The notes: generated from the letters alone by a model not told the origin. Counted from the stretch's first letter, positions 26,247-34,945 are shown. The stretch is DNA of 64,000 bases from JAJDUF01 sp965238265 (GCA_965238265.1 OZ250185.1:3038001-3102000); one strand, 5' to 3'. Translations and numbers: made by a program.

Positions 26247-27077
26247 CTAAGTCGCCATGTTGTCAATGAGATGCACGCCGGCCACGTGTGCCGCAATCAG
26301 GAGCCGCGCCGTGTTCTCTACCTCATGCAGCGGCTCAAGGCTTTCCGGGTCCACCACTGCGGCATAGTCCAGCGCGGCGCCCGGCTCCGCGGCAATCGTC
26401 TCGGTCATGCGTGCAACGAGGCGGTCGCCGCGCCGCTCCCCGGTCCGGTAGGCGTTGCGCGCCACCTGGAGGGCACGATAGAGCACGGCGGCGCTCCGGC
26501 GGGCCGGCGCAGCGAGATAGGCGTTGCGCGAGCTGTAGGCGAGGCCATCCGGCTCGCGGATCGTCGGACAAGGCACCACCTCGACATCGAGATACAGATC
26601 CCGCACCAACCGGCGGATGACCTGTAACTGCTGGTAGTCCTTCTCCCCGAAATAGGCCCGTCGGGGCTGGCAGAGACGGAACAGAATCGCAACCACCGTG
26701 GCGACGCCGCGGAAGTGGCCGGGGCGGCTCTCCCCTTCCCAGCGCGTCGCTGCGCCCGTTGGCTCCACGTAGCTCGCAAACGCCGGCGGATACAGATCGT
26801 CTACCGTCGGAGTGAACACCACATCCACGCCGGCTTGGGCCGCCAACTCCAGATCGCGCTCCAGCGGCCGCGGATACGTGGCCAGGTCCTCGCTCGCTCC
26901 GAATTGCAGCGGATTGACGAATAAGGTCATCCAGAGCGCACCGCCCGCCGCCCGCGCGCGCTCCAACAAGGAGTGATGGCCCAGATGGAGCGCCCCCAAC
27001 GTCGGCACCAACTCGATGGGCCGCCGCTCCGCGGCCCGCGCTCCACGCAAACCGGGGATCGCCGACACGATACGCAT
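26247..27077 (-). CDS. panC: Pantothenate synthetase PanC
   Basis: 276 residues. The HIGH-like nucleotide motif region is PTLGALHLGHHSLLERARA, followed by TLFVNPLQFGASEDLATYPR, FRGVATVV, YFGEKDYQQLQVIRRLV and the KMSKS-type SSRNAYL. It joins pantoate and beta-alanine with ATP. Family landmarks are all present, although GALHLGH replaces the usual GALHxGH. The upstream gene on the same strand is panB, across a 215-bp repeat-filled gap, so CoA-precursor synthesis is grouped here. Confidence 0.94.
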   Translation of the reverse strand: MRIVSAIPGLRGARAAERRPIELVPTLGALHLGHHSLLERARAAGGALWMTLFVNPLQFGASEDLATYPRPLERDLELAAQAGVDVVFTPTVDDLYPPAFASYVEPTGAATRWEGESRPGHFRGVATVVAILFRLCQPRRAYFGEKDYQQLQVIRRLVRDLYLDVEVVPCPTIREPDGLAYSSRNAYLAAPARRSAAVLYRALQVARNAYRTGERRGDRLVARMTETIAAEPGAALDYAAVVDPESLEPLHEVENTARLLIAAHVAGVHLIDNMAT

Positions 27078-27119
27078 GCGTCAGTCCCTTCTCTGATAGC
27101 GGTAGGTACGGGCCGAGTC

Positions 27120-27292
27120 GTAGTGGGCTACGGCATGCTGCCCTCGTCCCCCCGCTCCGCAGGGGGACGAGGGCAACCACAAGGGTTGCCCCTACAGCAG
27201 CCGCCTGGCACCGCCAACCTTGTAGGGGCGTCTCTTATGGGCGCCCTGGATTCCGGCGCAGGCCGGAATGACGGAGCATGGAACGGCTCCCC
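27120..27292. repeat. Repeat cluster between panB and panC (families C, A, B)
   Basis: CTCGTCCCCCCGCTCCGCAG with GGGGACGAG, then AACCACAAGGGTTGCCCCTA (C), a second C unit, an A variant GGATTCCGGCGCAGGCCGG, and the start of a B element that runs into the 3' end of panB. Confidence 0.7.
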
Positions 27293-28228
27293 TCACCCCG
27301 GCCCTCTCCCAGGAGGAGAGGCCTCGTCGGAGCGCTCGCGGGGCGCCTCCCAATCGGTCAGCGCAGCGAGCGTCCGCTCGTCGGCCGGAAAGCTCTCGGC
27401 TGCACCGGGAAACTTCCGGCCCCGCACGTCCGCCGCATACGCTCCGAGCGCCTGCTCGATGAGCGCATCGAGGTGAGCGTACCGGCGGGTGTGGCTCTTG
27501 GTGCGCCGGCCGGCCGTGAAGCCCAGCAGGTCGTGGAGCACCTGCACCTGTCCGTCACAGTCCGGCCCGGCGGCGATGCCAATGGTCGGTACGCGGACCC
27601 GCTCGGTAATCGCCGCCGCCACCTCCGTCGGCAGTCCCTCCAGCACGATGCTGAAGCACCCGGCAGCTTCCAACGCCAGCGCATCGTCGAGGAGCGCTCT
27701 CGCGGCAGTGGGCGTGCGCCCTTGGAGGCGATTGCCGCCAAGCTGATAGTACGATTGGGGGGTGAGACCGATATGTCCCATGACGGGAATACCGGCCTCG
27801 ACCAACGCGCGGATGGTTGCAGCGACCGGGCGGCCCCCTTCGAGCTTCACCGCATGGGCATTGCCCTCTTGCATCAAGCGCCCGGCATGGCGCAGGGCGT
27901 CTACGACGCCGGTGCGGAAGGTGAGAAAGGGCATGTCGCCGATAACCAGCGTGCGCCGCGCCCCGCGGCGGACCGCTTGCAGATGATGCACCATGCTGTC
28001 CAGCGTCACCGGAATGGTGGTGGTGTGGCCGAGCACCACATGACCCAGCGTATCGCCAACCAAGATGGCATCCACGCCGGCCGCCTCCGCCAACCGGGCC
28101 GTCGGAAAGTCATAGGCCGTGACGAGCACGAGCGGATCGGCGGCGCCTTTCCGCGCCTGCACGTCGTAGGGGGTCAGCCGGCGGGAAGGGGTACGCCGGC
28201 TACGAGACGCTCCCTCCTGGTCAGTCAT
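27293..28228 (-). CDS. panB: 3-methyl-2-oxobutanoate hydroxymethyltransferase PanB
   Basis: 311 residues from ATG 28228. Landmarks: VLVTAYDFPTARLAEAAGVDAILVGDTLGHVVLGH, VIGDMPFLTF, AVKLEGG, GIPVMGHIGLTPQS, and IGIAAGPDCDGQVQVLHDLLG. It converts 2-oxoisovalerate to ketopantoate, the step before PanC's substrate. The last residues (SPPGRGPG) are translated from a family B repeat, so the native C-terminus has been extended or replaced. ATG 28228 has no Shine-Dalgarno but lies six bases after a TATGAT box; an upstream ATG at 28258 is possible. Confidence 0.93.
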   Translation of the reverse strand: MTDQEGASRSRRTPSRRLTPYDVQARKGAADPLVLVTAYDFPTARLAEAAGVDAILVGDTLGHVVLGHTTTIPVTLDSMVHHLQAVRRGARRTLVIGDMPFLTFRTGVVDALRHAGRLMQEGNAHAVKLEGGRPVAATIRALVEAGIPVMGHIGLTPQSYYQLGGNRLQGRTPTAARALLDDALALEAAGCFSIVLEGLPTEVAAAITERVRVPTIGIAAGPDCDGQVQVLHDLLGFTAGRRTKSHTRRYAHLDALIEQALGAYAADVRGRKFPGAAESFPADERTLAALTDWEAPRERSDEASPPGRGPG

Positions 28229-28234
28229 GGCCGT

Positions 28235-28243
28235 ATCATAGCA
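28235..28243 (-). promoter_or_regulatory. Extended -10 box abutting the panB start
   Basis: TGC-TATGAT on the minus strand (TATGAT at 28235-28240), six bases before ATG 28228. If used, transcription would start at or next to the A of the ATG, giving a leaderless mRNA. Confidence 0.35.
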
Positions 28244-28404
28244 CTGTGCCGCCAACATAATCGAGGATCGAGCGGCACGACCGCCGCCAACGGCTTGTGT
28301 TGGGTCAGGCGCCCCATCTCCTGGCCCCTACACGTCGCCGCCGGCGGTCTGTAGACTTACGGAGGCAGTCGTTAGCCCATGCTGCCCCGCAACAGGAGAG
28401 GATC

Positions 28405-29202
28405 ATGCTGACCGAGGAGCAAGTCGCCTTTTATCGCGCCAACGGATACGTCACTACCGGCACGCCACTGCTGTCGGCGGCTGAGGTGCAGACGCTCCGT
28501 GACGCGCTCGATCAGGTCATCGCGGGCACTAGCCCCGACCGTCCCCATCTACTCCGCAATATGGCCGGTGGCGGCCTGGATAGCGATAAGGTCGTGGTGC
28601 AGATCGTCAACATCTGGCAGGCGCACCCGGCCTACCGCGACCACGTCGCCCGCTCCGATATTGTGGAGATGGCGTTGCAGCTGGCGCCGACGGATACGTT
28701 GCGGGTGTGGCACGACCAAATCCAGTACAAGCCACCGAACGTCGGCACCTCCACGAGATGGCACCAGGATTTTCCCGCTTGGCCGGTGCTCGCCCCCGCC
28801 GATCTCGTCACCGCCTGGGTAGCGCTCGACGACGCGACGATGGTCAACGGCTGCCTGCGCTTCGTCCCCGGCTCGCACGGTTGGGCCGACAAGCATACCG
28901 GCTTAGGCACCAACGAGGACTTTTCGCCGCAGCATGATCCGGCCCAGCTACCGCCACAGGCTAACGTAGCGGTCGTGCCGGTCGAGGTGCCCACGGGCGC
29001 GGTGAGCTTCCACCACTGCGCTACCTGGCACGCCAGCGCACCCAATCCCTCCACCATTCCCCGCCGCGCCATCGCCGTCCACTATATGCCCGGACACACG
29101 CGCTACGTGGCCGCGGGTAGCCACGTGATGGATACGCGCATTACGGTGTCGGATGGCGACATTCTGGCCGGCGAGTATTTCCCGGTGGTCCATCCCCGGT
29201 AG
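28405..29202 (+). CDS. Phytanoyl-CoA dioxygenase (PhyH) family oxygenase
   Basis: 265 residues. Fe(II)/2-oxoglutarate-dependent double-stranded beta-helix: STRWHQDFPAWP carries the HxD iron motif, SFHHCATWHASAPN the distal His, and PRRAIAVHYMP the Arg that binds 2-oxoglutarate. N-terminus LTEEQVAFYRANGYV is typical. Substrate unknown; the family hydroxylates diverse small molecules. ATG 28405 has AGGAGAGG upstream. A vestige of its last codons is repeated at 34361-34397. Confidence 0.9.
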   Translation: MLTEEQVAFYRANGYVTTGTPLLSAAEVQTLRDALDQVIAGTSPDRPHLLRNMAGGGLDSDKVVVQIVNIWQAHPAYRDHVARSDIVEMALQLAPTDTLRVWHDQIQYKPPNVGTSTRWHQDFPAWPVLAPADLVTAWVALDDATMVNGCLRFVPGSHGWADKHTGLGTNEDFSPQHDPAQLPPQANVAVVPVEVPTGAVSFHHCATWHASAPNPSTIPRRAIAVHYMPGHTRYVAAGSHVMDTRITVSDGDILAGEYFPVVHPR

Positions 29203-29416
29203 CCGCTGCTGTCCTCCTGATCCTATGACCGGCACATGGAATGGGGTGGCGGGGCAGCGTGAGTAGCCGGGTTACCTGGCAGTGTGGTGTAGGTATTCGT
29301 GGAGTGCCCGAGGCTAGCTGGTGAGTGGGCTGTAGGGCGTGCTAGGCCATTGCGGCGCCGTGCTAACACCACACCGAGTTCACACCGGCGTGAACTTGGG
29401 CTGCACTAGGGGCAAG
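29203..29416. other. Intergenic, nothing recognised
   Basis: 214 bp between phyH and the small helical-protein gene. One dyad AGTTCACACCGGCGTGAACT (29371-29390) could be a terminator stem or operator; otherwise I see nothing. Confidence 0.4.
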
Positions 29417-29671
29417 CTAGGCGAAGGGTCTCAGCCTTAGCTTGGAAGGTGCCGGATGTGGAAGCACGGGCCTGAAGCCATACGTCCCGCCAAGACTGAG
29501 TGGCGACCGCTCGAAGAGCTGCGGGTGGGCGTGGATATATCTCGTTACCTGCTGTACCGTGAGACCGGAATCGTGGGCTATGCCGCTGATGGCCCGCAGT
29601 CCTGGGTGCTCGCCCGGAAAGGCCCGCATGATCTGGCGCCCAACCGGATCATCAAAGGGTGTGCTCATCAT
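29417..29671 (-). CDS. Small helical (winged-helix-like?) protein, paralogue 1
   Basis: 84 residues, not a family I can name. The core GRQIMRAFPGEHPGLRAISG continues as a helix-turn-helix-like region (GIAHDSGLTVQQVTRYIHAHP). It is homologous to the protein at 34406 (shared pattern GRxxxxAF.G, GIA...G, V..YI..HP..F.R). Its start overlaps the end of the membrane-protein gene 29652-30014 by 20 bp, so the two are translated together. The same pairing recurs at 34406-34874. Function unknown; a regulator controlled by, or immunity partner of, the membrane protein is possible. Confidence 0.6.
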   Translation of the reverse strand: MMSTPFDDPVGRQIMRAFPGEHPGLRAISGIAHDSGLTVQQVTRYIHAHPQLFERSPLSLGGTYGFRPVLPHPAPSKLRLRPFA

Positions 29672-30014
29672 CTTGGTCCTCTCGTCCTATCTCCGAGCGT
29701 ACTATGTCTAGCACCTTGTCGGCAAGCAGGGGGCTTTCTAACGTCTCCTTGATCGCGTCAATCTGGCTTTGTTGCAGAGCTACTTGATCGGCTAGGTGGC
29801 GCGGATTGCGCCATAAGATGATGAACGAGCCGATGATGAGCAGCAGCCCACCTACACCGGTCCAGGCGAGGACGGTAAGCTGGGCTGCCTCGCTGAGTTT
29901 CGGCGGCAGGATGGCCACGGCAAAGCCGGTCAAGAGTAGGGCGAAGAGGCCATAAAGACCCAAGCCACTCGTAATCGCCCGAATGATGGCTGCCCACCAG
30001 CGCTGGTTATCCAT
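29652..30014 (-). CDS. Small two-helix membrane protein with C-terminal coiled coil, paralogue 1
   Basis: 120 residues. Two transmembrane helices (about 14-37 and 47-68) are followed by a helical region DQVALQQSQIDAIKETLESP that should be cytoplasmic. Starts MDNQRWWAAIIRAI, nearly the same as the protein at 34874 (MDNQRWRAGIIGAV). ATG 30014 has GGAAGTAG-type Shine-Dalgarno. It lies downstream of two ABC exporters on the same strand and overlaps the small helical-protein gene. Function unknown. Confidence 0.65.
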   Translation of the reverse strand: MDNQRWWAAIIRAITSGLGLYGLFALLLTGFAVAILPPKLSEAAQLTVLAWTGVGGLLLIIGSFIILWRNPRHLADQVALQQSQIDAIKETLESPLLADKVLDIVRSEIGREDQDDEHTL

Positions 30015-30128
30015 CCGCTACTTCCGTAGCTGCGGCCCCGGCTTGTGCTCGCCGTGAGCGATCCTGGCAGTCATGGCAACAGCCTCCCTTAGCAAGGTGG
30101 TGCATCATACCAGGTGCTAGCGGTTGCC

Positions 30129-30160
30129 CTGTCCATAGAGCAGCGCTACCAGGTCGCCCG
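30129..30160 (-). other. Possible fragment of an ABC permease gene
   Basis: On the minus strand GACCTGGTAGCGCTGCTCTA plus TGGAC matches, with about one mismatch, the codons for DLVALLYG in the ABC gene at 32024-33910. No open frame surrounds it. It may be the remains of a further exporter copy downstream of the present pair. Confidence 0.35.
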
Positions 30161-30188
30161 GCCCGGCTAGGCTCGACATCGCGTAGGG

Positions 30189-32027
30189 TCAACGTCCGCC
30201 GGGGTGCGCCTCGGGGCGATACCAGGCGGCCTGGAGCCGATAGAGCGCGGCGTACTCGCCACCGGCAGCGAGCAGCTCGGCGTGCGTCCCTTGCTCGACC
30301 AGCGCACCCTCACGCAGCACGAGGATGCGGTCGGCTATCCGGCAGGAGCCGAGCCGATGGGAGATGAGCAGCACCGTGCTCGCTTCGGCCATTCGCGCGA
30401 AGTGCTCATAGACGGCTGCCTCCGCCCGTGCATCGAGCGCCGACGCCGGCTCATCCAGAATCAGGATGTCCGCCGGCCGGAAGTACGCCCGTGCAATCGC
30501 CAGCTTCTGCCACTGCCCGACCGACAAGTCTACGCCGGCCTGGAACTCCTTGCCCAGCGGCGTATCGAGACCGTCCGGCAACGCGGCGACCACCTCGTCG
30601 GCACCGCTCCGTGCGACGGTCGCCGCCAGCGCCCGTGTGTCGTCGCGGCCCTCCAGCCAGCCGAAGACGATGTTCTCCCGCACGGTAGTCTGGTAGCGCA
30701 CGAAGTCCTGGAACACCGTCCCGAAACGGCGGTACCAATCGGCCAGGGCCAGCTCGTTGAGATCAACGCCGTCAACCAGGATACGCCCCGCCGCCGGGCG
30801 GTACAGGCCCAGCAGCAGCTTGATGAGCGTGGTCTTGCCGGCGCCGTTCTCGCCCACCAGCGCTATCCGCTCGCCGGGTAGGATCGTCAAGTTTAGGTTG
30901 GTCAGCGCCGGCTGGTCGCTGCCCGGATAGGTGAACGAGACGTTTTCGAGCCTGATACCCCCCCTGAGCTGCCCAGGCAGCCGGCGCCCCTCGTCAAGGT
31001 TCAGACGTGGGCCATCCATGAACTCGAAGAAGTCCTGCAAGTAGCGCATGTCGTCATAGACCCCCAACATAAGTCGCACCAAATCCGAATAGTCGCGCTG
31101 GAAGCGCTCAACTGCCGCGAAGAGCGCAGCGGCCGTACCGATGCTCACCCGTCCAACGACCAGCAGCCCGACGCTGAACACCAGCGCCACGATATGCACG
31201 ATGCCGTTCAGCCCGTCGTGGACGACCGACTGCCGGAGCTCGCGCCCGGCCAACCGGAGCCGGTCCCGGTCGAGCCGCTGCCGCAGCACGGCCACCTGAT
31301 CGAGCAGCCAGCCGCCCAAGCCGAACAGCCGTACCTCGGCGGCGGCCTCCCGCCCGGTGAGCAGGCCGGCGTAGACGGCAAAGCGCCGCTCGTGCGGTGC
31401 CAGCTCCCGCTGCACGCGATATTTCTGATGGAGGAAACGACTACGGAGCAACACGCCCGGCGTACTGCCGATGGCGAGCAACAGTGGCAGCGCCCAGTGA
31501 AACTGAGCCAGGTAGAAGAGCAGCGACACCAGCGCGACGACGAGCGACAGGCTGTCCCAGGAGAAGCCCATCATGGTTTCCAGCCGGTTGGTCATCCCCC
31601 GGCGTACACGGTGTAGCTGGTCGTAGTGCTCGGCGTGCTCGAACCATTCCAGGGGCATCGCCTGTGCCTGCTCGTAACAGCGCCCCTCGATGTGTGCCCG
31701 CAGACGCTCCCGGAAGCGGAGGTGGAGGATGTCCTTGCCCTGTCCGACTACGGCCTGGAGTAGCGCCAGCGCAGCCAGAGCTAGTCCCCACCAGAGGCCG
31801 GCCATCAGCGGCCCGTCTCCCTGCACCACTTGCTGCGCCGTCTCGATCAGCCGCCGCAGCACATGCACCTCGGCTACGACAAAGAGACCGACACCGGCAC
31901 TCAGCAGGAAGACAGCCGTAGCCCGGCCGGCATCGGCGGCCCACAGCAAGCGGACCACGCGCGGCAGGTAGCGCAGGCGACGCACCAAGCGCTCAACGCG
32001 GCTCGTTATCCGGCGCATCCTGCTCAT
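30189..32027 (-). CDS. ABC exporter half-transporter (fused permease-ATPase)
   Basis: 612 residues. N-terminal exporter-type transmembrane domain with about six helices (residues 40-310), then an ATPase with Walker A GENGAGKTTLIKLLLG, Q-loop FGTVFQDFVRYQTT, signature LSVGQWQKLAIARAY, Walker B ILILDEPASALD and H-loop ISHRLGS. Paired with the preceding ABC gene, whose TGA overlaps its ATG, so they probably form a heterodimer. Both retain Walker B Glu, so neither site is obviously dead. Substrate unknown. Confidence 0.92.
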   Translation of the reverse strand: MSRMRRITSRVERLVRRLRYLPRVVRLLWAADAGRATAVFLLSAGVGLFVVAEVHVLRRLIETAQQVVQGDGPLMAGLWWGLALAALALLQAVVGQGKDILHLRFRERLRAHIEGRCYEQAQAMPLEWFEHAEHYDQLHRVRRGMTNRLETMMGFSWDSLSLVVALVSLLFYLAQFHWALPLLLAIGSTPGVLLRSRFLHQKYRVQRELAPHERRFAVYAGLLTGREAAAEVRLFGLGGWLLDQVAVLRQRLDRDRLRLAGRELRQSVVHDGLNGIVHIVALVFSVGLLVVGRVSIGTAAALFAAVERFQRDYSDLVRLMLGVYDDMRYLQDFFEFMDGPRLNLDEGRRLPGQLRGGIRLENVSFTYPGSDQPALTNLNLTILPGERIALVGENGAGKTTLIKLLLGLYRPAAGRILVDGVDLNELALADWYRRFGTVFQDFVRYQTTVRENIVFGWLEGRDDTRALAATVARSGADEVVAALPDGLDTPLGKEFQAGVDLSVGQWQKLAIARAYFRPADILILDEPASALDARAEAAVYEHFARMAEASTVLLISHRLGSCRIADRILVLREGALVEQGTHAELLAAGGEYAALYRLQAAWYRPEAHPGGR

Positions 32028-33910
32028 CCGTCCCGCTCCTCGTCCGTTGGCTGCGCGTACCAGCTCGCCTGGAGGCGGTACATATGGGCATAAACGCCGT
32101 CTCGCCGGAGCAGGGCCGCATGATCTCCCTCCTCAACCAGGTGCCCCTCGGCAAGCACGACGATGCGGTCGGCGAGCCGCGCAACACCCAGGCGGTGAGA
32201 GATCAGCACCGCACAGCGGCCGGCCGCGGCTCGGCTGAACTGCCGGTAGACGGCGACCTCGGCGCGCGGGTCGAGCGCCGCAGTCGGTTCGTCGAGCACG
32301 ATGATCTGGGCGTCACGCAAGTAGGCCCGCGCAATAGCCAACCGCTGCCACTGGCCGGACGATAGCTCGACACCACCCGCCCACTCTTTGCCCAGCAACG
32401 CCTCATACCCGTCCGGCAGCGTTGCGATGAATTGGTCAGCGCCACTCCGCGCCGCGGCAGCAGCGATTCGTCGGTGGACCGCCTCCGGCGCGCCGGTGCC
32501 ATCCGCCAGCACGGCAACGTCGCCATAGGCGATGTTCTCGCGCACGGTGGTCGGGAAGCGCACGAAGTCTTGAAAGACCGCAGTCGCCTCCCGCCGCCAC
32601 TCGTCGGGATCGAGCTTCCGTAGATCAATCCCGTCCACCGTGATCGCTCCCTGGGTAGGGCGATACAGCCCCAGGAGCAGCCGCACGAGGGTCGTCTTGC
32701 CGGCCCCATTCTCGCCCACCAGTGCCACGCGCTCTTGCGGTCGCAGCGTCAGCGTCACGCCGGCGAGGGCCGGCCGGGCGGCCCCGGGGTAGGTGAAGCT
32801 CACGTCGTGGAGCTGCACTCCCTGGTGCAGCGGTCGCGGCAGTGGTCGGCGTGGCGAGTAGCGGAGCTGCCGCTCACCCTCCAGGGCAAGGAACGCGCGC
32901 AAGTGCGCCAGCTCCGCCCGGTAGACGAAAAGATTCTGTAGCCCGGAGCCGACGTTGCGGGTGAGGTCACGAAACCGGCTCAGTCCATAGAGCAACGCTA
33001 CCAGGTCACCTAGACTGATGCTCTGGCGCAGCGCGAGCAGCAGGATGACAATCACCATGACCAGCCCGATGACCTCCTGCATCGCCACGCTGGCGAGACT
33101 AGCGAGCGCCATCTTGCGGCGGGCAGCTACGTCCTCGCCAACGGCGCGTTCGAGCGCCCGGCGCCAGCGCCCGAGCAGCTGACCGGCCAGCCGGAACAGT
33201 CGTAGCTCCGGGGCGGCAGCGCGACTGGAGAGGAGACCGGCCCAGTAGCTCATTTCTCGGCGCCGAGGGGAGTTGCGATAGCTGGCCTCGACCGAGACGC
33301 GGCTCATGGCGGACTCGACGATAGCGCGCAAGGCCACAGTGGCGACAAGCACGACGGCGAGCAGCCAGTGGGCACGAAGGTAGAGAACCATCAGCCCGGC
33401 GACGCCGACCACCGAGCCGAGGAGCCAGGAAAGATTGTCGAGGAGATCGCTCAGGCTGTCCCCGTCAACCTGCTGGGCCGTCTCCAGCTTGGTGTAGTAG
33501 GTCTCCTGTTCAAAGGCGCGCAAGGGCAGCGCGACCGCCTTTTCGTGTACCGCGCGCTGCACCGCGGCCGTGACCGGCACACCCACCTTTTCGTCGAGGT
33601 AAGAAGCGCTGGCGTTGTCTACGCTGCGTACAGCGAAAGCGCCGAGCAACGCCAGGAGCCAGGGTACGATAGGCGGCCATAACTCGGCTTGGGCTGCCGC
33701 TGCCTGCGACAGCGCATCAATCAGCCCGGTAACGGACCAAACCACCAGGGGCGTGGTGGCGCCCGCCAAGAGGGTGAACACGGCGAGCAGGCTCCCGGCA
33801 ACCGGAGCATGCTTCCACACCAGGCCGACGACAAAGACCGTTCCGGCGCTCGACTCGCGCAAGTGGGTCGTGGCCTGGGCCCACATTGCGCGGTAGTGTT
33901 GGAGGTTCAC
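32024..33910 (-). CDS. ABC exporter half-transporter (fused permease-ATPase)
   Basis: 628 residues from GTG 33910, which has AAGGAGG eight bases upstream. Six-helix exporter domain followed by an ATPase with Walker A GENGAGKTTLVRLLLG, AVFQDFVRFPTT, signature LSSGQWQRLAIARAYL, Walker B IIVLDEPTAALD and ISHRLGV. Very similar in layout to its partner, so the pair arose by duplication. Preceded by a 370-bp leader without genes. Together with the two small genes downstream it forms the cargo found in only one copy of a tandemly duplicated locus. Confidence 0.92.
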   Translation of the reverse strand: MNLQHYRAMWAQATTHLRESSAGTVFVVGLVWKHAPVAGSLLAVFTLLAGATTPLVVWSVTGLIDALSQAAAAQAELWPPIVPWLLALLGAFAVRSVDNASASYLDEKVGVPVTAAVQRAVHEKAVALPLRAFEQETYYTKLETAQQVDGDSLSDLLDNLSWLLGSVVGVAGLMVLYLRAHWLLAVVLVATVALRAIVESAMSRVSVEASYRNSPRRREMSYWAGLLSSRAAAPELRLFRLAGQLLGRWRRALERAVGEDVAARRKMALASLASVAMQEVIGLVMVIVILLLALRQSISLGDLVALLYGLSRFRDLTRNVGSGLQNLFVYRAELAHLRAFLALEGERQLRYSPRRPLPRPLHQGVQLHDVSFTYPGAARPALAGVTLTLRPQERVALVGENGAGKTTLVRLLLGLYRPTQGAITVDGIDLRKLDPDEWRREATAVFQDFVRFPTTVRENIAYGDVAVLADGTGAPEAVHRRIAAAAARSGADQFIATLPDGYEALLGKEWAGGVELSSGQWQRLAIARAYLRDAQIIVLDEPTAALDPRAEVAVYRQFSRAAAGRCAVLISHRLGVARLADRIVVLAEGHLVEEGDHAALLRRDGVYAHMYRLQASWYAQPTDEERDG

Positions 33911-34282
33911 GGATACCCCTCCTTCCCGTTGGCCTCCGGTCCCAAGCAGCCGGAGTGTGTACCGAGTAGCAGCACACACCCGGCCCGGACCAAGGGCCGC
34001 ACATCACCAGAGAGTGGGGAGACTATTTCGGCCCGCTGTCAGCAGCCCGCTGGGGCTGGGGGCCTGGACCGGTTGGGAGGCGGAGCACACGGCGCGGAGA
34101 CCCGCTGGCCCTGGACCGTTGCCGGCGCAAGGCACGCGCTCTCCGGGGGAGACCGGCGAAGTGGCGTTGCTAACCCGGACGGCTCACCCACCTCCGGCGG
34201 ACCGGGGGCAGGGTCTCATCCGGCAACCGACGATGCGCGTTAGGCCACGTGCGCTCCTTGGGTAGCTAGTGGGTCTAGCAGT
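33911..34282 (-). other. Long non-coding leader of the ABC genes
   Basis: 372 bp with no supported gene. On the minus strand GTTGCCGG and CCGGCAAC (8-bp arms at 34220-34227 and 34118-34125) could close a multi-branched structure containing smaller hairpins such as CTCTCCGGGGGAGA. I do not recognise a known riboswitch class. In GC-rich DNA this could be chance. Confidence 0.3.
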
Positions 34283-34350
34283 CTACGTTATCGCGAGCAT
34301 GCGGTCAAGGGAGCGGAGGGCCCACTTGGCGACTTCCAGGTCAACTTTCA
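34283..34350 (-). pseudogene. Vestige of the 3' end of nadA
   Basis: The minus strand encodes KVDLEVAKWALRSLDRMLAI plus T and a stop, against KVDPEVAKWALLSLDRMLAI at the end of intact nadA (34946-35013). About 61 of 68 bases match, several differences being synonymous. Confidence 0.9.
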
Positions 34351-34360
34351 AGGCGCGTAA

Positions 34361-34397
34361 TTTCCCAGTGGGCCATCCCCGGTAGCCGCTGCTGCCC
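34361..34397 (+). pseudogene. Vestige of the 3' end of phyH
   Basis: Encodes FPVGHPR and a stop, against FPVVHPR and a stop at the end of phyH (29178-29214), and the identity continues past the stop (GCCGCTGCTG). About 34 of 37 bases match. It directly abuts the nadA vestige. Confidence 0.85.
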
Positions 34398-34405
34398 GCA
34401 TGTCC

Positions 34406-34693
34406 TTACGATGCGCGCAGGGAAGGGGAGAGCTTGACGGTGTTGCTGTAGATCACACCATCCATGACAACGTCGCGGAGGAACCAGTCCGGGTGCCGAT
34501 CAATGTAGACCAGCACGTCACCCTCACTCACGCCGATCTCCTCGGCGATGCCCCAGGCCGTCCGCCACTCGTTGCGTGGCCCCTCGAACGCGCCAAGTAC
34601 CTTTCGGCCCAACTCATCGAGATGGTCCGCGGGAATCCGTATCTTCGGCGCAAAATAACGCTCGATCAACTCCCGGCGTTCAACGGTCACCAT
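34406..34693 (-). CDS. Small helical (winged-helix-like?) protein, paralogue 2
   Basis: 95 residues from ATG 34693 (GAGGA just upstream; GTG 34705 is also possible). Core GRKVLGAFEGPRNEWRTAWG, then GIAEEIGVSEGDVLVYIDRHP and WFLRD, homologous to the 84-residue protein at 29417. Its start overlaps the end of the small membrane-protein gene at 34680, as in paralogue 1. Family and function not recognised. Sequence identity between the two paralogues is low (roughly a third), much lower than that of the flanking vestiges. Confidence 0.55.
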   Translation of the reverse strand: MVTVERRELIERYFAPKIRIPADHLDELGRKVLGAFEGPRNEWRTAWGIAEEIGVSEGDVLVYIDRHPDWFLRDVVMDGVIYSNTVKLSPSLRAS

Positions 34694-34874
34694 CGTCATC
34701 CTCACTCGTCTCTAGCCTAGCGTGTTGGCGTTGGCAGAGCTTGGCTGGCTCGCTAGTATTCGAGAATACGACGGCGCCCGCAAAGAGCGTGAGCAGCAGC
34801 GCAAAAAGCGCGAACAGCCCCAAGCCACCTCGGACCGCCCCAATGATACCCGCCCGCCAGCGCTGATTATCCAT
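34680..34874 (-). CDS. Small membrane protein, paralogue 2 (shortened)
   Basis: 64 residues. MDNQRWRAGIIGAVRGGLGL begins one transmembrane helix (about 14-36), matching the N-terminus of the 120-residue protein at 29652-30014. The second helix and coiled coil are missing; after FSNTSEPAKL the sequence is a short polar tail. It may be a frameshifted or truncated copy, still overlapping the downstream partner gene. Lies 71 bp from the end of nadA. Confidence 0.5.
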   Translation of the reverse strand: MDNQRWRAGIIGAVRGGLGLFALFALLLTLFAGAVVFSNTSEPAKLCQRQHARLETSEDDDGDR

Positions 34875-34945
34875 CCCCGCTCACTCCCTACCGCCCTGGA
34901 GTGCGGCCGCCGGTATGATGGGCAGCGGGCTACCGGCCGCCGTCG

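Noticed and set aside
33911..34282. T-box or known riboswitch before the ABC genes
   Set aside because: No GGGUGG-ACCGCG T-box core or other known conserved core could be found on either strand.
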